A DNA stretch of 61,893 nt from Candidatus Binatus sp. (GTDB taxonomy: Bacteria > Desulfobacterota > Binatia > Binatales > Binataceae). The translations under genes and the position numbers were made by a program. Each line of letters starts with the position of its first letter. Position 1 is the stretch's first letter. Below the pieces are notes generated by a model. It did no database searches. It saw only the letters and a list, made by a program, of their open reading frames with translations, and was not told where the DNA came from. Where the stretch lies: assembly GCF_030646925.1 (NCBI RefSeq), contig NZ_JAUSKL010000033.1, positions 1 through 61,893 of the forward strand, in the 5' to 3' direction. Of the stretch, positions 20,240 to 28,183 are shown one piece after another.

Positions 20240-21523
20240 TCAGGCGGCGGGTTCGAGCATCGCCAGGCGCTCGAAGAAATCGGGGAACGTCTTGGCGACG
20301 CAACCGGGGTCGTTGATGGTGACGCCACGCAGCTTCAGCCCGGCGATCGCGAAACTCATCGCGATTCGATGGTCGTCGTACGTCTCGATTGTCGCGGGAT
20401 GCATCGTGGACGGCTGAATCTCGAGTCCGTCCTCCTTGTCGATCACAGAAGCACCAAGCCTTCGCAGTTCAGTCGCGAGCACGCGGATACGATCGCTCTC
20501 GTGATGCCGGATAAACGCGACGTTGCGAATGATCGTCGGCGATGATGCGAACGGAGCGATCGCCGCGAGCGTTGGCACCATGTCCGGCATCGAATTCATC
20601 GCGACGTCCACACCGGCGAATTGTCCCGTGCCGATCACTTCGACGAAATCCGGATGCCACGCGACACGCGCGCCCATCCGCTGCAGCACGCCGAGAAATT
20701 CGAGATCGCCCTGCACCGAATGCGACGTAAGTCCCTTGATTCGCACCGTACCGCCAATCAGCGCCGCGGCTGCCGCAAAATAACTCGCGCTCGAAGCGTC
20801 GGGCTCGACCGCGAAGCGTTGCGCGCGATACCACTGGCCGCCCGGCACCACGATCAGATCGCCGTCGCGCGAGCCATGCACGCCCCACGCTTCCATCAGG
20901 CGGAGCGTCATGTCGATAAACGGGCGCGCGGTCTCGCCGATCACGCGGAGCCGCAGCCCGGATTTCCAAATCGGCGCCGGCATCAGCATCGCGGATACGA
21001 ACTGCGATGAGACGCGCGCATCGATTGAGGTTTCGCCGCCTTCGAAACGGCCGCGCGACATATCGACGATCACCGGGGGGCAATTATTGTCGCGCTCGCT
21101 GTAGATGCTCGCGCCGAGACGTTGCATCGCGTCGAGCAGCGGGCCGATTGGCCGCTGGCGCATCCGCTGGTTTCCGTCGATCCTGAAACGGCCTTGCCCG
21201 AGCGTCAGCATCGCGGCCAGGAATCGCATCACGGTGCCCGCGCCGCCGACGAAAATCTCCGCGCCGTGATGCGGAATGATCCCGCCGCGCCCGCCGACCG
21301 TGATTCGGCACGCCGCCTCGTCGGACTCGACGATAAACCCCAGCGCGCGGAGCGCGCCGGTCATGTAGCGCGTGTCGTCGCTCATCAAGGCGGCGTCGAT
21401 CACCGAGCGTCCTTGCGCCATCGCCGCCAGCAGCATCGCGCGGTTGGTGATGCTCTTCGAGCCGGGCACGCTGACGGTCGCGTCGAGCGGCCGGCTGAGC
21501 GGAGTTATTTCGATCTGATTCAC
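20240..21523 (-). CDS. aroA: 3-phosphoshikimate 1-carboxyvinyltransferase (EPSP synthase)
   Basis: A 427-residue EPSP synthase, the sixth step of the shikimate pathway and the target of glyphosate. The shikimate-phosphate-binding PGSKSITNRAMLLAAMA (residues 20-36) and the RMRQRPIGPLLDAM segment (about 120-133) are conserved. So are the catalytic YDDHRIAMSFAIAG and the closing PGCVAKTFPDFF. The PEP/glyphosate loop at 91-101 reads FVGGAGTVMRF, which differs from the usual class I LGNAGTAMRP. Gly 96 is kept; Asn 94 is Gly and Pro 101 is Phe. The gene stands alone, without other aro genes. Confidence 0.96.
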   Translation of the reverse strand: MNQIEITPLSRPLDATVSVPGSKSITNRAMLLAAMAQGRSVIDAALMSDDTRYMTGALRALGFIVESDEAACRITVGGRGGIIPHHGAEIFVGGAGTVMRFLAAMLTLGQGRFRIDGNQRMRQRPIGPLLDAMQRLGASIYSERDNNCPPVIVDMSRGRFEGGETSIDARVSSQFVSAMLMPAPIWKSGLRLRVIGETARPFIDMTLRLMEAWGVHGSRDGDLIVVPGGQWYRAQRFAVEPDASSASYFAAAAALIGGTVRIKGLTSHSVQGDLEFLGVLQRMGARVAWHPDFVEVIGTGQFAGVDVAMNSMPDMVPTLAAIAPFASSPTIIRNVAFIRHHESDRIRVLATELRRLGASVIDKEDGLEIQPSTMHPATIETYDDHRIAMSFAIAGLKLRGVTINDPGCVAKTFPDFFERLAMLEPAA

Positions 21524-21705
21524 GGAAAGGCACGTAGCGATCGAGTATGCACAGATTAACCGCGCGCCTCATTCAGCCACAAGCGCCCGGCCGCGCAGCG
21601 ACCGCCGCTATAGAGGCAACATTACCAGTTGCGCGCTTTGTGACTCTACGATTAGATTATTGACAGCTACAGAAAGTAGGTATCGTGGCGGGAGGTCAAA
21701 ATCGA

Positions 21706-22209
21706 ATGAGACGCGCTCGATTCACAGTTTCAATTGCGTTGCCGCTCGCGACGCTGGCGATAACGATCGTAGTGGGCGGCGCCGCATCCGCGCAGACGAT
21801 GGGCGAATACGCGAGCACGACGGCGATGTCCACCGCGCGCAAGCCCGCTGCGGCCGCGATGCCTGAGCATCGCACCTGGGAGACCAACAAGTGGGGCGGC
21901 AGCTTCAGCGACCGCGTGGGGAAGGGTTCGGGCGGCGATTTTTCATCGCGCGCATCGGCCGGCAAAGGCGAGACCAGCAACGAATCGCGATGGCCCGGTT
22001 CGTCGATCGGCGAGATGAAAACGGGCGATACGAAACGATTCGATAGCGGCGAGCGGTTCAAGAGCGACGAGAAACGTTTCGCCGGATCCGAGCGCACCCG
22101 CTTCGGCGGCGACAAGGATCGCTTCGCGCCGTCAAGGTTCCACGACAACCAGGGCCTCGACGAGCGTTACAACAGTTCGGGACTCGACACGCGCTATTCA
22201 GACCACTAG
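21706..22209 (+). CDS. secreted protein with short RF-containing repeats
   Basis: A 167-residue protein of no recognised family. A Sec signal peptide spans residues 1-29, cut after AASAQ. The C-terminal third has a run of short degenerate repeats, each ending in Arg-Phe: KRFDSGERFKSDEKRF, then TRFGG, DRFAPSRF, at a spacing of about 6-9 residues. It has no cysteines and is highly charged, so probably extended or disordered in the periplasm or outside the cell. GGGAGG precedes the start; GTG 21685 is an alternative start, less likely because it pushes the signal peptide inward. It faces the haem-binding gene tail-to-tail with one base between them. Confidence 0.6.
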   Translation: MRRARFTVSIALPLATLAITIVVGGAASAQTMGEYASTTAMSTARKPAAAAMPEHRTWETNKWGGSFSDRVGKGSGGDFSSRASAGKGETSNESRWPGSSIGEMKTGDTKRFDSGERFKSDEKRFAGSERTRFGGDKDRFAPSRFHDNQGLDERYNSSGLDTRYSDH

Positions 22210-22210
22210 A

Positions 22211-22654
22211 TCACTGACGCCCGGGGCGATCCGCGCCGGCAGCGAGTGATTTTCGGCGGTCGGCGATCCAGTCGGAGAGCATCGCGCGATCGGCGTCATT
22301 CATGCTGGCCGCAGGATGCGTCGCGATGTAGTACCACGGCGGCATCGCGCCGCTTTTGAGTAATCGCGCAATATTCTCTAGCTTGCGATCTTCGGTGCCC
22401 GGGTCGGTCGCATAATCCTGCCACGCCGAGAAGTTCAGGCGGCGGCGGCCTGCGGCGACCTCGCCGCGAACCCAGAATGAAATGGGCGGCAGGTAGCTGT
22501 ACCACGGCCATCGAGTCTGATCGGAATGGCAATCGTAGCAGGCGCGCTGAAGGATTTCGTGGACTGGCGCGGGCGCGCGCAATTCACGCGCGGGAAGTTC
22601 GGGTTGCGCGGCGCACAGCGATTTTGCGGCGATTAGGATTGCGGCGGCGACCAT
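22211..22654 (-). CDS. haem-binding domain protein (cytochrome-like, CxxCH)
   Basis: About 147 residues from the ATG at 22654. A hydrophobic N-terminal segment (signal or anchor) precedes a domain with ACYDCHSDQTRWPWYSYLPP, a CxxCH haem c attachment motif in the context of the Haem_bd family. The following RRLNFSAWQDY and SGAMPPWYYIATHPAA are also characteristic. It should be periplasmic. The start is uncertain: an in-frame ATG at 22759 would overlap the upstream cupredoxin gene by about 60 bp. The gene follows the cupredoxin gene on the same strand and is probably under the same Fur-box promoter. Confidence 0.75.
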   Translation of the reverse strand: MVAAAILIAAKSLCAAQPELPARELRAPAPVHEILQRACYDCHSDQTRWPWYSYLPPISFWVRGEVAAGRRRLNFSAWQDYATDPGTEDRKLENIARLLKSGAMPPWYYIATHPAASMNDADRAMLSDWIADRRKSLAAGADRPGRQ

Positions 22655-22700
22655 CGCCGCGATACACGGAAGAATTATCGTGAAATCGGGACGCCGCGAA

Positions 22701-23057
22701 TCAGCGCGAGACAATCTGCCCCTTAACGGCGCCGTTGCTGAAATCGTCCACGAACGCATAACTGCCCGGCGACAGCGGCGGCAGATTCACCGTGATGGTC
22801 TGACCCGGCTGCACGACCCGCTCGCGGTTCAATTCGAAGCTCTCGAACTCGATCACGGCGTCGCCCAGGTTGGTGACCTGCAGCTTGACCGGCGTGTTCG
22901 CGGGCAAGGTGAGGCTGGCCGGCTCGACGCGTCCATTGTGAAAGTTCAACCGGGAATAATCGTCGTCCGCGCGCGACGTCGAGGGCACAGCGATGGCGGC
23001 GAGCAGGGAGGCAAGGGCAATCGCGAGAGTCGCGGAATTGGCTGATCGGTTTGGCAT
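22701..23057 (-). CDS. periplasmic cupredoxin-like protein (EfeO/Ftr1-partner type)
   Basis: A 118-residue protein with a signal peptide (residues 1-30, ending STSRA) and a cupredoxin fold. The segments PANTPVKLQVTNLGDAVIEF and FELNRERVVQPGQTITVNLP match the small cupredoxins encoded with Ftr1/P19-type iron transporters and the N-domain of EfeO. It has no Cys and no obvious type-1 copper ligand set, as in those relatives. A perfect 7-1-7 Fur-type palindrome sits 23 bp upstream of its ATG, so iron-repressed expression is likely. No permease gene is nearby. The cassette repeat begins 10 bp beyond the Fur box. Confidence 0.75.
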   Translation of the reverse strand: MPNRSANSATLAIALASLLAAIAVPSTSRADDDYSRLNFHNGRVEPASLTLPANTPVKLQVTNLGDAVIEFESFELNRERVVQPGQTITVNLPPLSPGSYAFVDDFSNGAVKGQIVSR

Positions 23058-23079
23058 CGAATGGTCCCGCTAACGAGAT

Positions 23080-23094
23080 TGAGAATGATTCTCA
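23080..23094 (-). promoter_or_regulatory. Fur box
   Basis: TGAGAATGATTCTCA is a perfect 7-1-7 inverted repeat, matching the Fur core layout (TGATAATnATTATCA) with symmetric substitutions. It lies 23 bp upstream of the cupredoxin ATG, where it would cover the promoter. Confidence 0.72.
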
Positions 23095-23104
23095 TTTACG
23101 ACAA

Positions 23105-23200
23105 CGCCGCCCGATTGTCAAGCGCGATCATTCTCCGTTCGGCGAGCGCGATCATTGCGCGAGAGGCGGCGGCGCGAACGTGATCTTGCCATCGATGATG
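23105..23200. repeat. 96-bp direct repeat, left copy
   Basis: Identical, base for base, to 26526-26621 in the same orientation. It begins CGCCGCCCGATTGTCAAGCG and ends CCATCGATGATG. In the right copy this sequence is the last 16 codons, stop and 47 bp of downstream sequence of the BMP-lipoprotein gene; here it is an orphan. Identity breaks at once on both sides (23104 and 23201). Confidence 0.95.
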
Positions 23201-23207
23201 ATGAGCC

Positions 23208-24443
23208 TCAAACCTCCCACCATTCCCCGTCATTTGCTGGCTGTACATTTGGGAAAAAGCTCCGAAAGCGCTGGGGAGCGAAGCTGTGAATTGGAACGAG
23301 GCGCTTTGGCTCAAGCGCTTTCACCAGACGTTTCAAATCAGAGATGCCGGCGTGGCCCGACGTGTGGTGAATCTCGAAGGCCACTTTGCGGGTCACACAC
23401 CAGGCCTGAAGATCAAATCCGTCTCGCTCCAGGTAACCCGGCCAAAGCGAATAGAAAAGCTTGGCTCCTCGCAGCGCATTCTCGAGGTCAGCCGCCATCG
23501 ATGGCCGAAAGATCATCATCAAGTCGCTCGCACACCTCGCGATCTCTTCAGGGTAGATCCGTTTAGGATAGTATGGAGCTACCAGGTCGAAGCTCTTCTC
23601 TCGTACGATCCGCCGTTTCATTGCTGAGGGCAGAAAAACCCGCAAATCATTGCCGCGGGGACTAGGCAAACTCTTGCGCCCGAGCGCGTCAAGAATGTGT
23701 GCCAGATATAGGTCAGCGACGAAGGTCCGGCCAGCACGCTTGCTCGCTTTGAAGAAGGTTACAAATCGATCGATGTTCTGAGCGGAAAAGTAAGCGAGCG
23801 CCAAGCCGGGCGTGACTTTCAGGCTTTCAAAAATCTCTCGCTCCAGCTCAGCTTCCGATTTGGCGACTTCCTTCCCGTTCTCACGCCCGATCGTGGTGCC
23901 CTCCATCAGAAGCACGTCCACCGGCTTCGGCGCCGTCTTCAGAAATTGGTCGAAGAGACGCGCCTTGCGGCCGTGTCCCCGGAGGTCGGCCGAATAGAAA
24001 AGGCTTTGGCCGTCAGCCTCGACCAAAAAGGAATAAGCGTCAAAGGCGGAATGATCGTTCAAAAAAGGCGTGATCTTAAACGGTCCGACCTCGAAGCAAA
24101 CTCGGTGCTGGTAGTGCGTGACATTCTGAAATACGACGCCGAAGGAGCCAAAGGGAATGGCAGCGCGGAGAATCTTCTCGGCATCGCTGCCGATAAAAAC
24201 GCGAGTGCTCGATCGCGCTTTTTGGATGAGCCCGTAGTGGTCGAAATGCGGATGAGAGACGACGATGCCGAGAAAGTTGCGATCCTCTACCTGCAAGCCT
24301 TCGATTTGAGGCAGTTTCACATTCGCTGGATCGGGCGCAGTCAGAGGCATTCCCATGTCGAGCAACAGCGTCTTCCCGCCCGAAGACAGCTCGATGCAAT
24401 TGCCGCCAACCTCCTTCGTGCCGCGATGTATTCGGACACGCAT
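23208..24443 (-). CDS. metallo-beta-lactamase fold beta-CASP / RNase J-like hydrolase
   Basis: A 411-residue MBL-fold protein. The metal motif SHPHFDHYG gives H64, H66, D68 and H69 (HxHxDH). Further MBL/beta-CASP signatures are LFYSADLRGHGRKARLF, the LLMEGTTIGRE turn, and near the C-terminus HHTSGHAGISDLKRLV followed by LVPIHSF. This resembles RNase J and related nucleases, so an RNA or DNA nuclease is the best guess; a non-nucleic-acid hydrolase is not excluded. It is about 140 residues shorter than typical RNase J (~555), lacking an obvious C-terminal domain. Third gene of the cassette, starting 5 bp after the PcfJ-like gene; its stop is 8 bp from the left repeat. Confidence 0.8.
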   Translation of the reverse strand: MRVRIHRGTKEVGGNCIELSSGGKTLLLDMGMPLTAPDPANVKLPQIEGLQVEDRNFLGIVVSHPHFDHYGLIQKARSSTRVFIGSDAEKILRAAIPFGSFGVVFQNVTHYQHRVCFEVGPFKITPFLNDHSAFDAYSFLVEADGQSLFYSADLRGHGRKARLFDQFLKTAPKPVDVLLMEGTTIGRENGKEVAKSEAELEREIFESLKVTPGLALAYFSAQNIDRFVTFFKASKRAGRTFVADLYLAHILDALGRKSLPSPRGNDLRVFLPSAMKRRIVREKSFDLVAPYYPKRIYPEEIARCASDLMMIFRPSMAADLENALRGAKLFYSLWPGYLERDGFDLQAWCVTRKVAFEIHHTSGHAGISDLKRLVKALEPKRLVPIHSFAPQRFRSFFPNVQPANDGEWWEV

Positions 24444-24448
24444 TTGTT

Positions 24449-25480
24449 CTAACTGATTAAGTGCCGGGGATCAGAAACCGAAGCGAGGAAAAACTGCTCC
24501 TCGATCAGTGATCGGATTTCCGAGATGGTATCCGGACTAACATCGGCGTTCCGCCTACCTTTCACTTCCAAGTGAGCGAGCTTGCCGGGACTGTGAACTA
24601 CAAGCACCGTCGCCCGCTCCGAACCGTTCCAGGAATAGAAGTACACAGCTCCCTCGAGGACTTCCGCTATCAATTTGTGAAGGCAGCTTCGCATTTCTCG
24701 CGCTTCATGCTGCATTTCGGCGGACGAGGTTATCGGGTTCAAGCGATCATTTCCGGGTATTGGGGGCTCCGGGAATTGCTCTCGCGATAGCAATCGCTCG
24801 CGCCATGCTTGCAGACGCGACTTTAATTCGCGAAGAGATTTTACTCGACTCAAAGACTTGACCACGCCGCGTTGAAGCTCGCACGACAAGTCCCAGAGGT
24901 GCGCCTTGAACGTAGCCTTAATAGCCACGACAGCCTCAGGCTTTTCGAGAATTGGCAGCAGGTTGGGCAAACAGATCCAGTCTGGAAGCGCCCAGATCGC
25001 GCGCAAAATAGCGGGCGAGAGGTGCTGTGCGTGCGCAAGTACTTTTGCGGTTTTCGGTTGTCTCAGATATCCGCCCAACCTCACGTAATCAGCGCGCCGG
25101 CATTCGGTAGTGTTCAGTTTGGCGAGAACCTTCAGGCCCGAGTCAGGCCAAGCGGAACCATCGCAGAGGCGTCCGAGAAGCTCGCCGCGCTTCTCGTGCA
25201 TCATAGCATTCATCAGGAAAATTCTCGCTTCAGAACTGAGCTTGCGGGCGTCTGCCAGCGTGAGGCCCGCGCAAACGTAGTGCGGCCCTGAATTGCGAAG
25301 TTCCGTCAGCAAGAACTGCTCAAAGCTCGGAATCGTGCGAACACCTTCCGCGAGGACGGTTCTCCATCGAGTGCCGAAAGCCGACTCTGGAATCCATTTC
25401 GCGTTCCCAACACATCTATCCTGGGTAACCGAAGAGGGATCGGCGGATTGACTGTGATCGGGTCTGTTGTCAGCGACCAT
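24449..25480 (-). CDS. PcfJ-like protein of unknown function
   Basis: A 343-residue protein. The N-terminal two-thirds are alpha-helical without recognised motifs. The C-terminal ~90 residues (from 250) read EMQHEAREMRSCLHKLIAEV, then GAVYFYSW, RATVLVV, and LEVKGRRNADVSP. That order resembles the PcfJ-like domain, in which a conserved Cys is followed by Y-F/Y, RAT and a G-x-x-N element. PcfJ proteins come from conjugative plasmids and other mobile DNA and have no established activity. The gene lies between the nuclease-like and MBL genes with 3- and 5-bp gaps, so the three products probably act together. Domain assignment is tentative. Confidence 0.6.
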   Translation of the reverse strand: MVADNRPDHSQSADPSSVTQDRCVGNAKWIPESAFGTRWRTVLAEGVRTIPSFEQFLLTELRNSGPHYVCAGLTLADARKLSSEARIFLMNAMMHEKRGELLGRLCDGSAWPDSGLKVLAKLNTTECRRADYVRLGGYLRQPKTAKVLAHAQHLSPAILRAIWALPDWICLPNLLPILEKPEAVVAIKATFKAHLWDLSCELQRGVVKSLSRVKSLRELKSRLQAWRERLLSREQFPEPPIPGNDRLNPITSSAEMQHEAREMRSCLHKLIAEVLEGAVYFYSWNGSERATVLVVHSPGKLAHLEVKGRRNADVSPDTISEIRSLIEEQFFLASVSDPRHLIS

Positions 25481-25483
25481 TGC

Positions 25484-26437
25484 CTAAGGTTCTTGGAACC
25501 TTACCCCACGGACCAGGCCTTTTGCATTACCGCGCAAGATCACTCGATCCTTCCCGAGACAGTCCTCGAGTTTTTTTTGGTGCGGCGTCCAGGCAGGCCC
25601 CGGTTTCTGGTCGTCATCGAAGCCAAACACGACGAGACGCGGCTCGGTATTGACGATGATAGATTTTTGTTCGGACACCATCGTAAGAAAGCGGCGACGC
25701 TTGCTATCTTGCGGGACGCAATTCGATTTCAACATATCGGCGCAATGAAGCTTATACGCCTTGACGATGTCGTCCTGATTGTTATTGAGCAACTTTTCGT
25801 ACGTTGCGATTTGTTTGAGAACTAGTGGGGTGCCACTAGATCTGAGTTCTTGATTGGCAAAGTGTTTCGCTTCAAAGAAAGCCAACTTGAACCCCGCACC
25901 GTCTTTTTGAACGGCAACGAAATCGATCCGAAGGTTGTGGTGTGATTTGCTAAGGACAGTCTCTTCGGGAGGAGGATCGTCGTCCTCACTTGAATCACCT
26001 GAATCACGGAAAGCTACTTCGACGTCTATAATGTTCGGGTTCGCGAAGATGATTTCGCTGACTCCGTACTTTTCTTCACCCGCGTACGGCTTACTGGCTC
26101 GCTTGAGGAGATCCAGATCCGAGAAGTCCGGGATGAATGCACTGATGCCACCAGCACCCTTGGGTGATTCGGCTTGGCCGTCTATCACCCTGCAATACTC
26201 AGGCTTCAGGCGGGGGTTCAGGAGGTATTTGTAGTGGACCTTCCCGGCTAGTTTTCCGCCACTCAGTTCGAGCTTGAGCAAACGGTTCCCACGGTAGTAC
26301 ACGCACACGCATGTTTTGCGCGGCGCGATGAACAGCTCTGGATCTTCTACGATGGATTTCCACCAAGCGCTTCCACTGTAAGCGGCAGCTAACGCCTCGA
26401 CGAAGTTTTTCTCGAGTCCGCGCCCTAGAATTTCCAT
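25484..26437 (-). CDS. PD-(D/E)XK nuclease-like protein
   Basis: A 317-residue protein, first gene of the cassette. A candidate nuclease core runs from about 135: IIDVEVAF (E140), then RIDFVAVQKDGAGFKLAFFE, giving D172 and the ExK pair E189/K191 (FFEAKHF). The following helix has LVLKQIATYEKLL, common after the core in this superfamily. An acidic low-complexity linker (EDDDPPPEE) precedes the core. The N-terminal part is unfamiliar. Related cores occur in restriction enzymes and many defence proteins. The fold call rests on motif spacing only and needs structure prediction. Confidence 0.6.
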   Translation of the reverse strand: MEILGRGLEKNFVEALAAAYSGSAWWKSIVEDPELFIAPRKTCVCVYYRGNRLLKLELSGGKLAGKVHYKYLLNPRLKPEYCRVIDGQAESPKGAGGISAFIPDFSDLDLLKRASKPYAGEEKYGVSEIIFANPNIIDVEVAFRDSGDSSEDDDPPPEETVLSKSHHNLRIDFVAVQKDGAGFKLAFFEAKHFANQELRSSGTPLVLKQIATYEKLLNNNQDDIVKAYKLHCADMLKSNCVPQDSKRRRFLTMVSEQKSIIVNTEPRLVVFGFDDDQKPGPAWTPHQKKLEDCLGKDRVILRGNAKGLVRGVRFQEP

Positions 26438-26525
26438 AGCTCTATTGTAAGCTCAGTTAGAGTCTGATCAGCGTAGCCAGCTTTGAACGCGCAGCGCACA
26501 ACCTTAAGTTCACGGCAGAGTGGCC

Positions 26526-26621
26526 CGCCGCCCGATTGTCAAGCGCGATCATTCTCCGTTCGGCGAGCGCGATCATTGCGCGAGAGGCGGCGGCGCGAAC
26601 GTGATCTTGCCATCGATGATG
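26526..26621. repeat. 96-bp direct repeat, right copy
   Basis: The second, identical copy of the repeat at 23105-23200. It covers the last 16 codons and stop of the BMP-lipoprotein gene plus 47 bp downstream, and marks the right end of the cassette. Confidence 0.95.
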
Positions 26622-27592
26622 TCCTTCTCGGCCGCACTCGCCCGCGCGATCGCCGTCTCGGGGACTCGATCCTTCAACTTCTCGTTGTAAACGACCTTGA
26701 CCATCCCTTCCTTCATGCCCATCTCGAACATCCCCGGCTTGAAGGTTCCAGCTTTGACCTGGGTGGCGACGCGCAGGAACGCGCCGGGAATGTCCGCGAC
26801 CGCGTCGGCCAGCACGACGTCGGGCGCGAGGCTTGTCTGGCCCCGGTGCGAGCCGAACGCATAGACGTGCGCCTGCCGCGCTGCCAGAAAGACGCCGAGG
26901 CTTGCCGCGTCCGCGTTGCCGATCAGCAGGTCCGCATGCTGAGCGATCTGATCGAGCGCGGCCTTCTTCGCCGCGGGGACATCGTCCAGCCGGCCGACGA
27001 AGCTCACCAGGACTTTTCCCCGTGGATTGATCGATTCGAAGCCGCGCGTGAAGCCGTCGAAGGCGAGCTTGATCCCCGGTATCTGCCCGCCGCCGACCGC
27101 GCCGGCGATGCCCGATTTCGACATACTCGCCGCGAGCATGCCCTCGACGTAGGCAGCCTCCTCGAGCTTGAAAACCAGCGAAGCGACATTCGCGCTCGAG
27201 GCGCCGCCGGAAGTGACGACGAACACCGTTCTGGGGAACGCCACCGCAACTTTAAGCGTCGGGGTCGTGTATTCGTAGCCGTGGGCGAAGATCAGGTTGA
27301 AGCCGCGCGAGGCGAAATCGGCGAGCGCCTTTTCGGCGTCGGCTGGAGACGTGGTTTGAACCACCTCGCTGACGGCGGCCAGATTGTCCTTTACGTGTTG
27401 CATCCCGTCGAAAGCGGCGGCGTTCCATCCGGCGTCGCTGACCGAGCCGGGGGTAAGGAGTGCGACCTTGAACGAAGTGGCCTCGTGGGTGACTTCGTCG
27501 GGAGTGCGCGGCGAGCGCTTGCATCCCAACGCGGCAATCGACACCGCCACTAGCATCGCACTCAGGACGGTCATCATGGATTTGTGTGGCAT
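26573..27592 (-). CDS. BMP-family substrate-binding lipoprotein
   Basis: A 339-residue basic-membrane-protein (PnrA/Med-like) solute-binding lipoprotein. The lipobox is at residues 19-23 (SIAALGCKRS), so it should be anchored in the membrane facing the periplasm. VALLTPGSVSDAGWNAAAFD, LIFAHGYEY and GAVGGGQIPGIKLAFDGF are typical of the family, whose known members bind nucleosides or related ligands for ABC transport. No transporter ATPase or permease gene is adjacent. The ATG at 27592 gives a normal signal peptide; an upstream ATG (27643) does not. Its 3' end is the target duplicated around the cassette. Confidence 0.85.
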   Translation of the reverse strand: MPHKSMMTVLSAMLVAVSIAALGCKRSPRTPDEVTHEATSFKVALLTPGSVSDAGWNAAAFDGMQHVKDNLAAVSEVVQTTSPADAEKALADFASRGFNLIFAHGYEYTTPTLKVAVAFPRTVFVVTSGGASSANVASLVFKLEEAAYVEGMLAASMSKSGIAGAVGGGQIPGIKLAFDGFTRGFESINPRGKVLVSFVGRLDDVPAAKKAALDQIAQHADLLIGNADAASLGVFLAARQAHVYAFGSHRGQTSLAPDVVLADAVADIPGAFLRVATQVKAGTFKPGMFEMGMKEGMVKVVYNEKLKDRVPETAIARASAAEKDIIDGKITFAPPPLAQ

Positions 27593-28183
27593 AAGGGGCG
27601 TCCTTCGCAGTTTTGACACGAATCGGACACTACAATCAGTCATCTGCCGTATCCGCTAAGCGATCTCGACGATGTGAGACCCTCAGTCGCAATGAATGCG
27701 TTGCGGCGTGCGCTTTCGATTCCCAATTCGGATATGGGCCATTTGGCCAATTGCGACCTTAGCATCAATTTCGCGATCGTCAGCAACCATGTCGTCCCGA
27801 AATGAGTAAGAACAGTTCGGGGTTATCGTATCAGCCTTCAACACACCGCAACGCGCCTCAACTCCTGATTCGATCACGTCAAGTCAGGCGCCTTTTGAAA
27901 CTTCCAGATAGACAATCACGGTTTACCGCGGAGGTGGCTATGAGGCGCATCTCTGATCGGCTGGCCCGGCGACGGTTATCTTCTCTGGCTGCGCTACGTG
28001 CGACGTGCATTCTGTTCGCAGCATTTGGGTCAGATAGTCATCATGCGTTTGGGCGGCATACCGGCGGCCTACGGAGTTTTGAGGCGAAACTGCAACTGGG
28101 GGCTTTATTGACTATCGAAGCTGGGGCGAGTATTCGATTATCTCGGCAATTACGCGATTAATCGCTCGCGGCAGGGGGAAAGC
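27593..28183. other. gene-free stretch upstream of the lytic transglycosylase gene
   Basis: About 590 bp. Open frames here (for example 27802-28161) have no ribosome site, no family likeness and poor composition, so I do not call them. The region probably holds promoters for the BMP gene (leftward) and the transglycosylase gene (rightward). GC is uneven and no dispersed repeat copy is visible. Confidence 0.5.

Larger units (their letters stand above)
23105..26621. mobile_element. candidate integrated three-gene cassette bounded by 96-bp direct repeats
   Basis: A 3,325-bp insert (23201-26525) lies between perfect 96-bp direct repeats and carries three tightly packed minus-strand genes. Spacings are 3 and 5 bp. 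Parts of the insert are AT-richer than the surroundings; 25741-25800 is about 43% GC. The repeat contains the BMP gene's 3' end, so insertion left that gene intact, as integrase att sites do. No integrase, transposase or terminal inverted repeat is visible, so mobilisation would have to be in trans or by homologous recombination. The perfect identity implies a recent event or ongoing homogenisation. Confidence 0.7.

Noticed and set aside
23105-26621. Reading the 96-bp repeats as transposon target-site duplication
   Set aside because: 96 bp is far longer than target duplications of known transposons, and the insert has no terminal inverted repeats or transposase.
27802-28161. 119-residue plus-strand open frame upstream of the transglycosylase gene
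   Set aside because: No ribosome site, no motif and Arg/Leu-rich shifted-frame composition.
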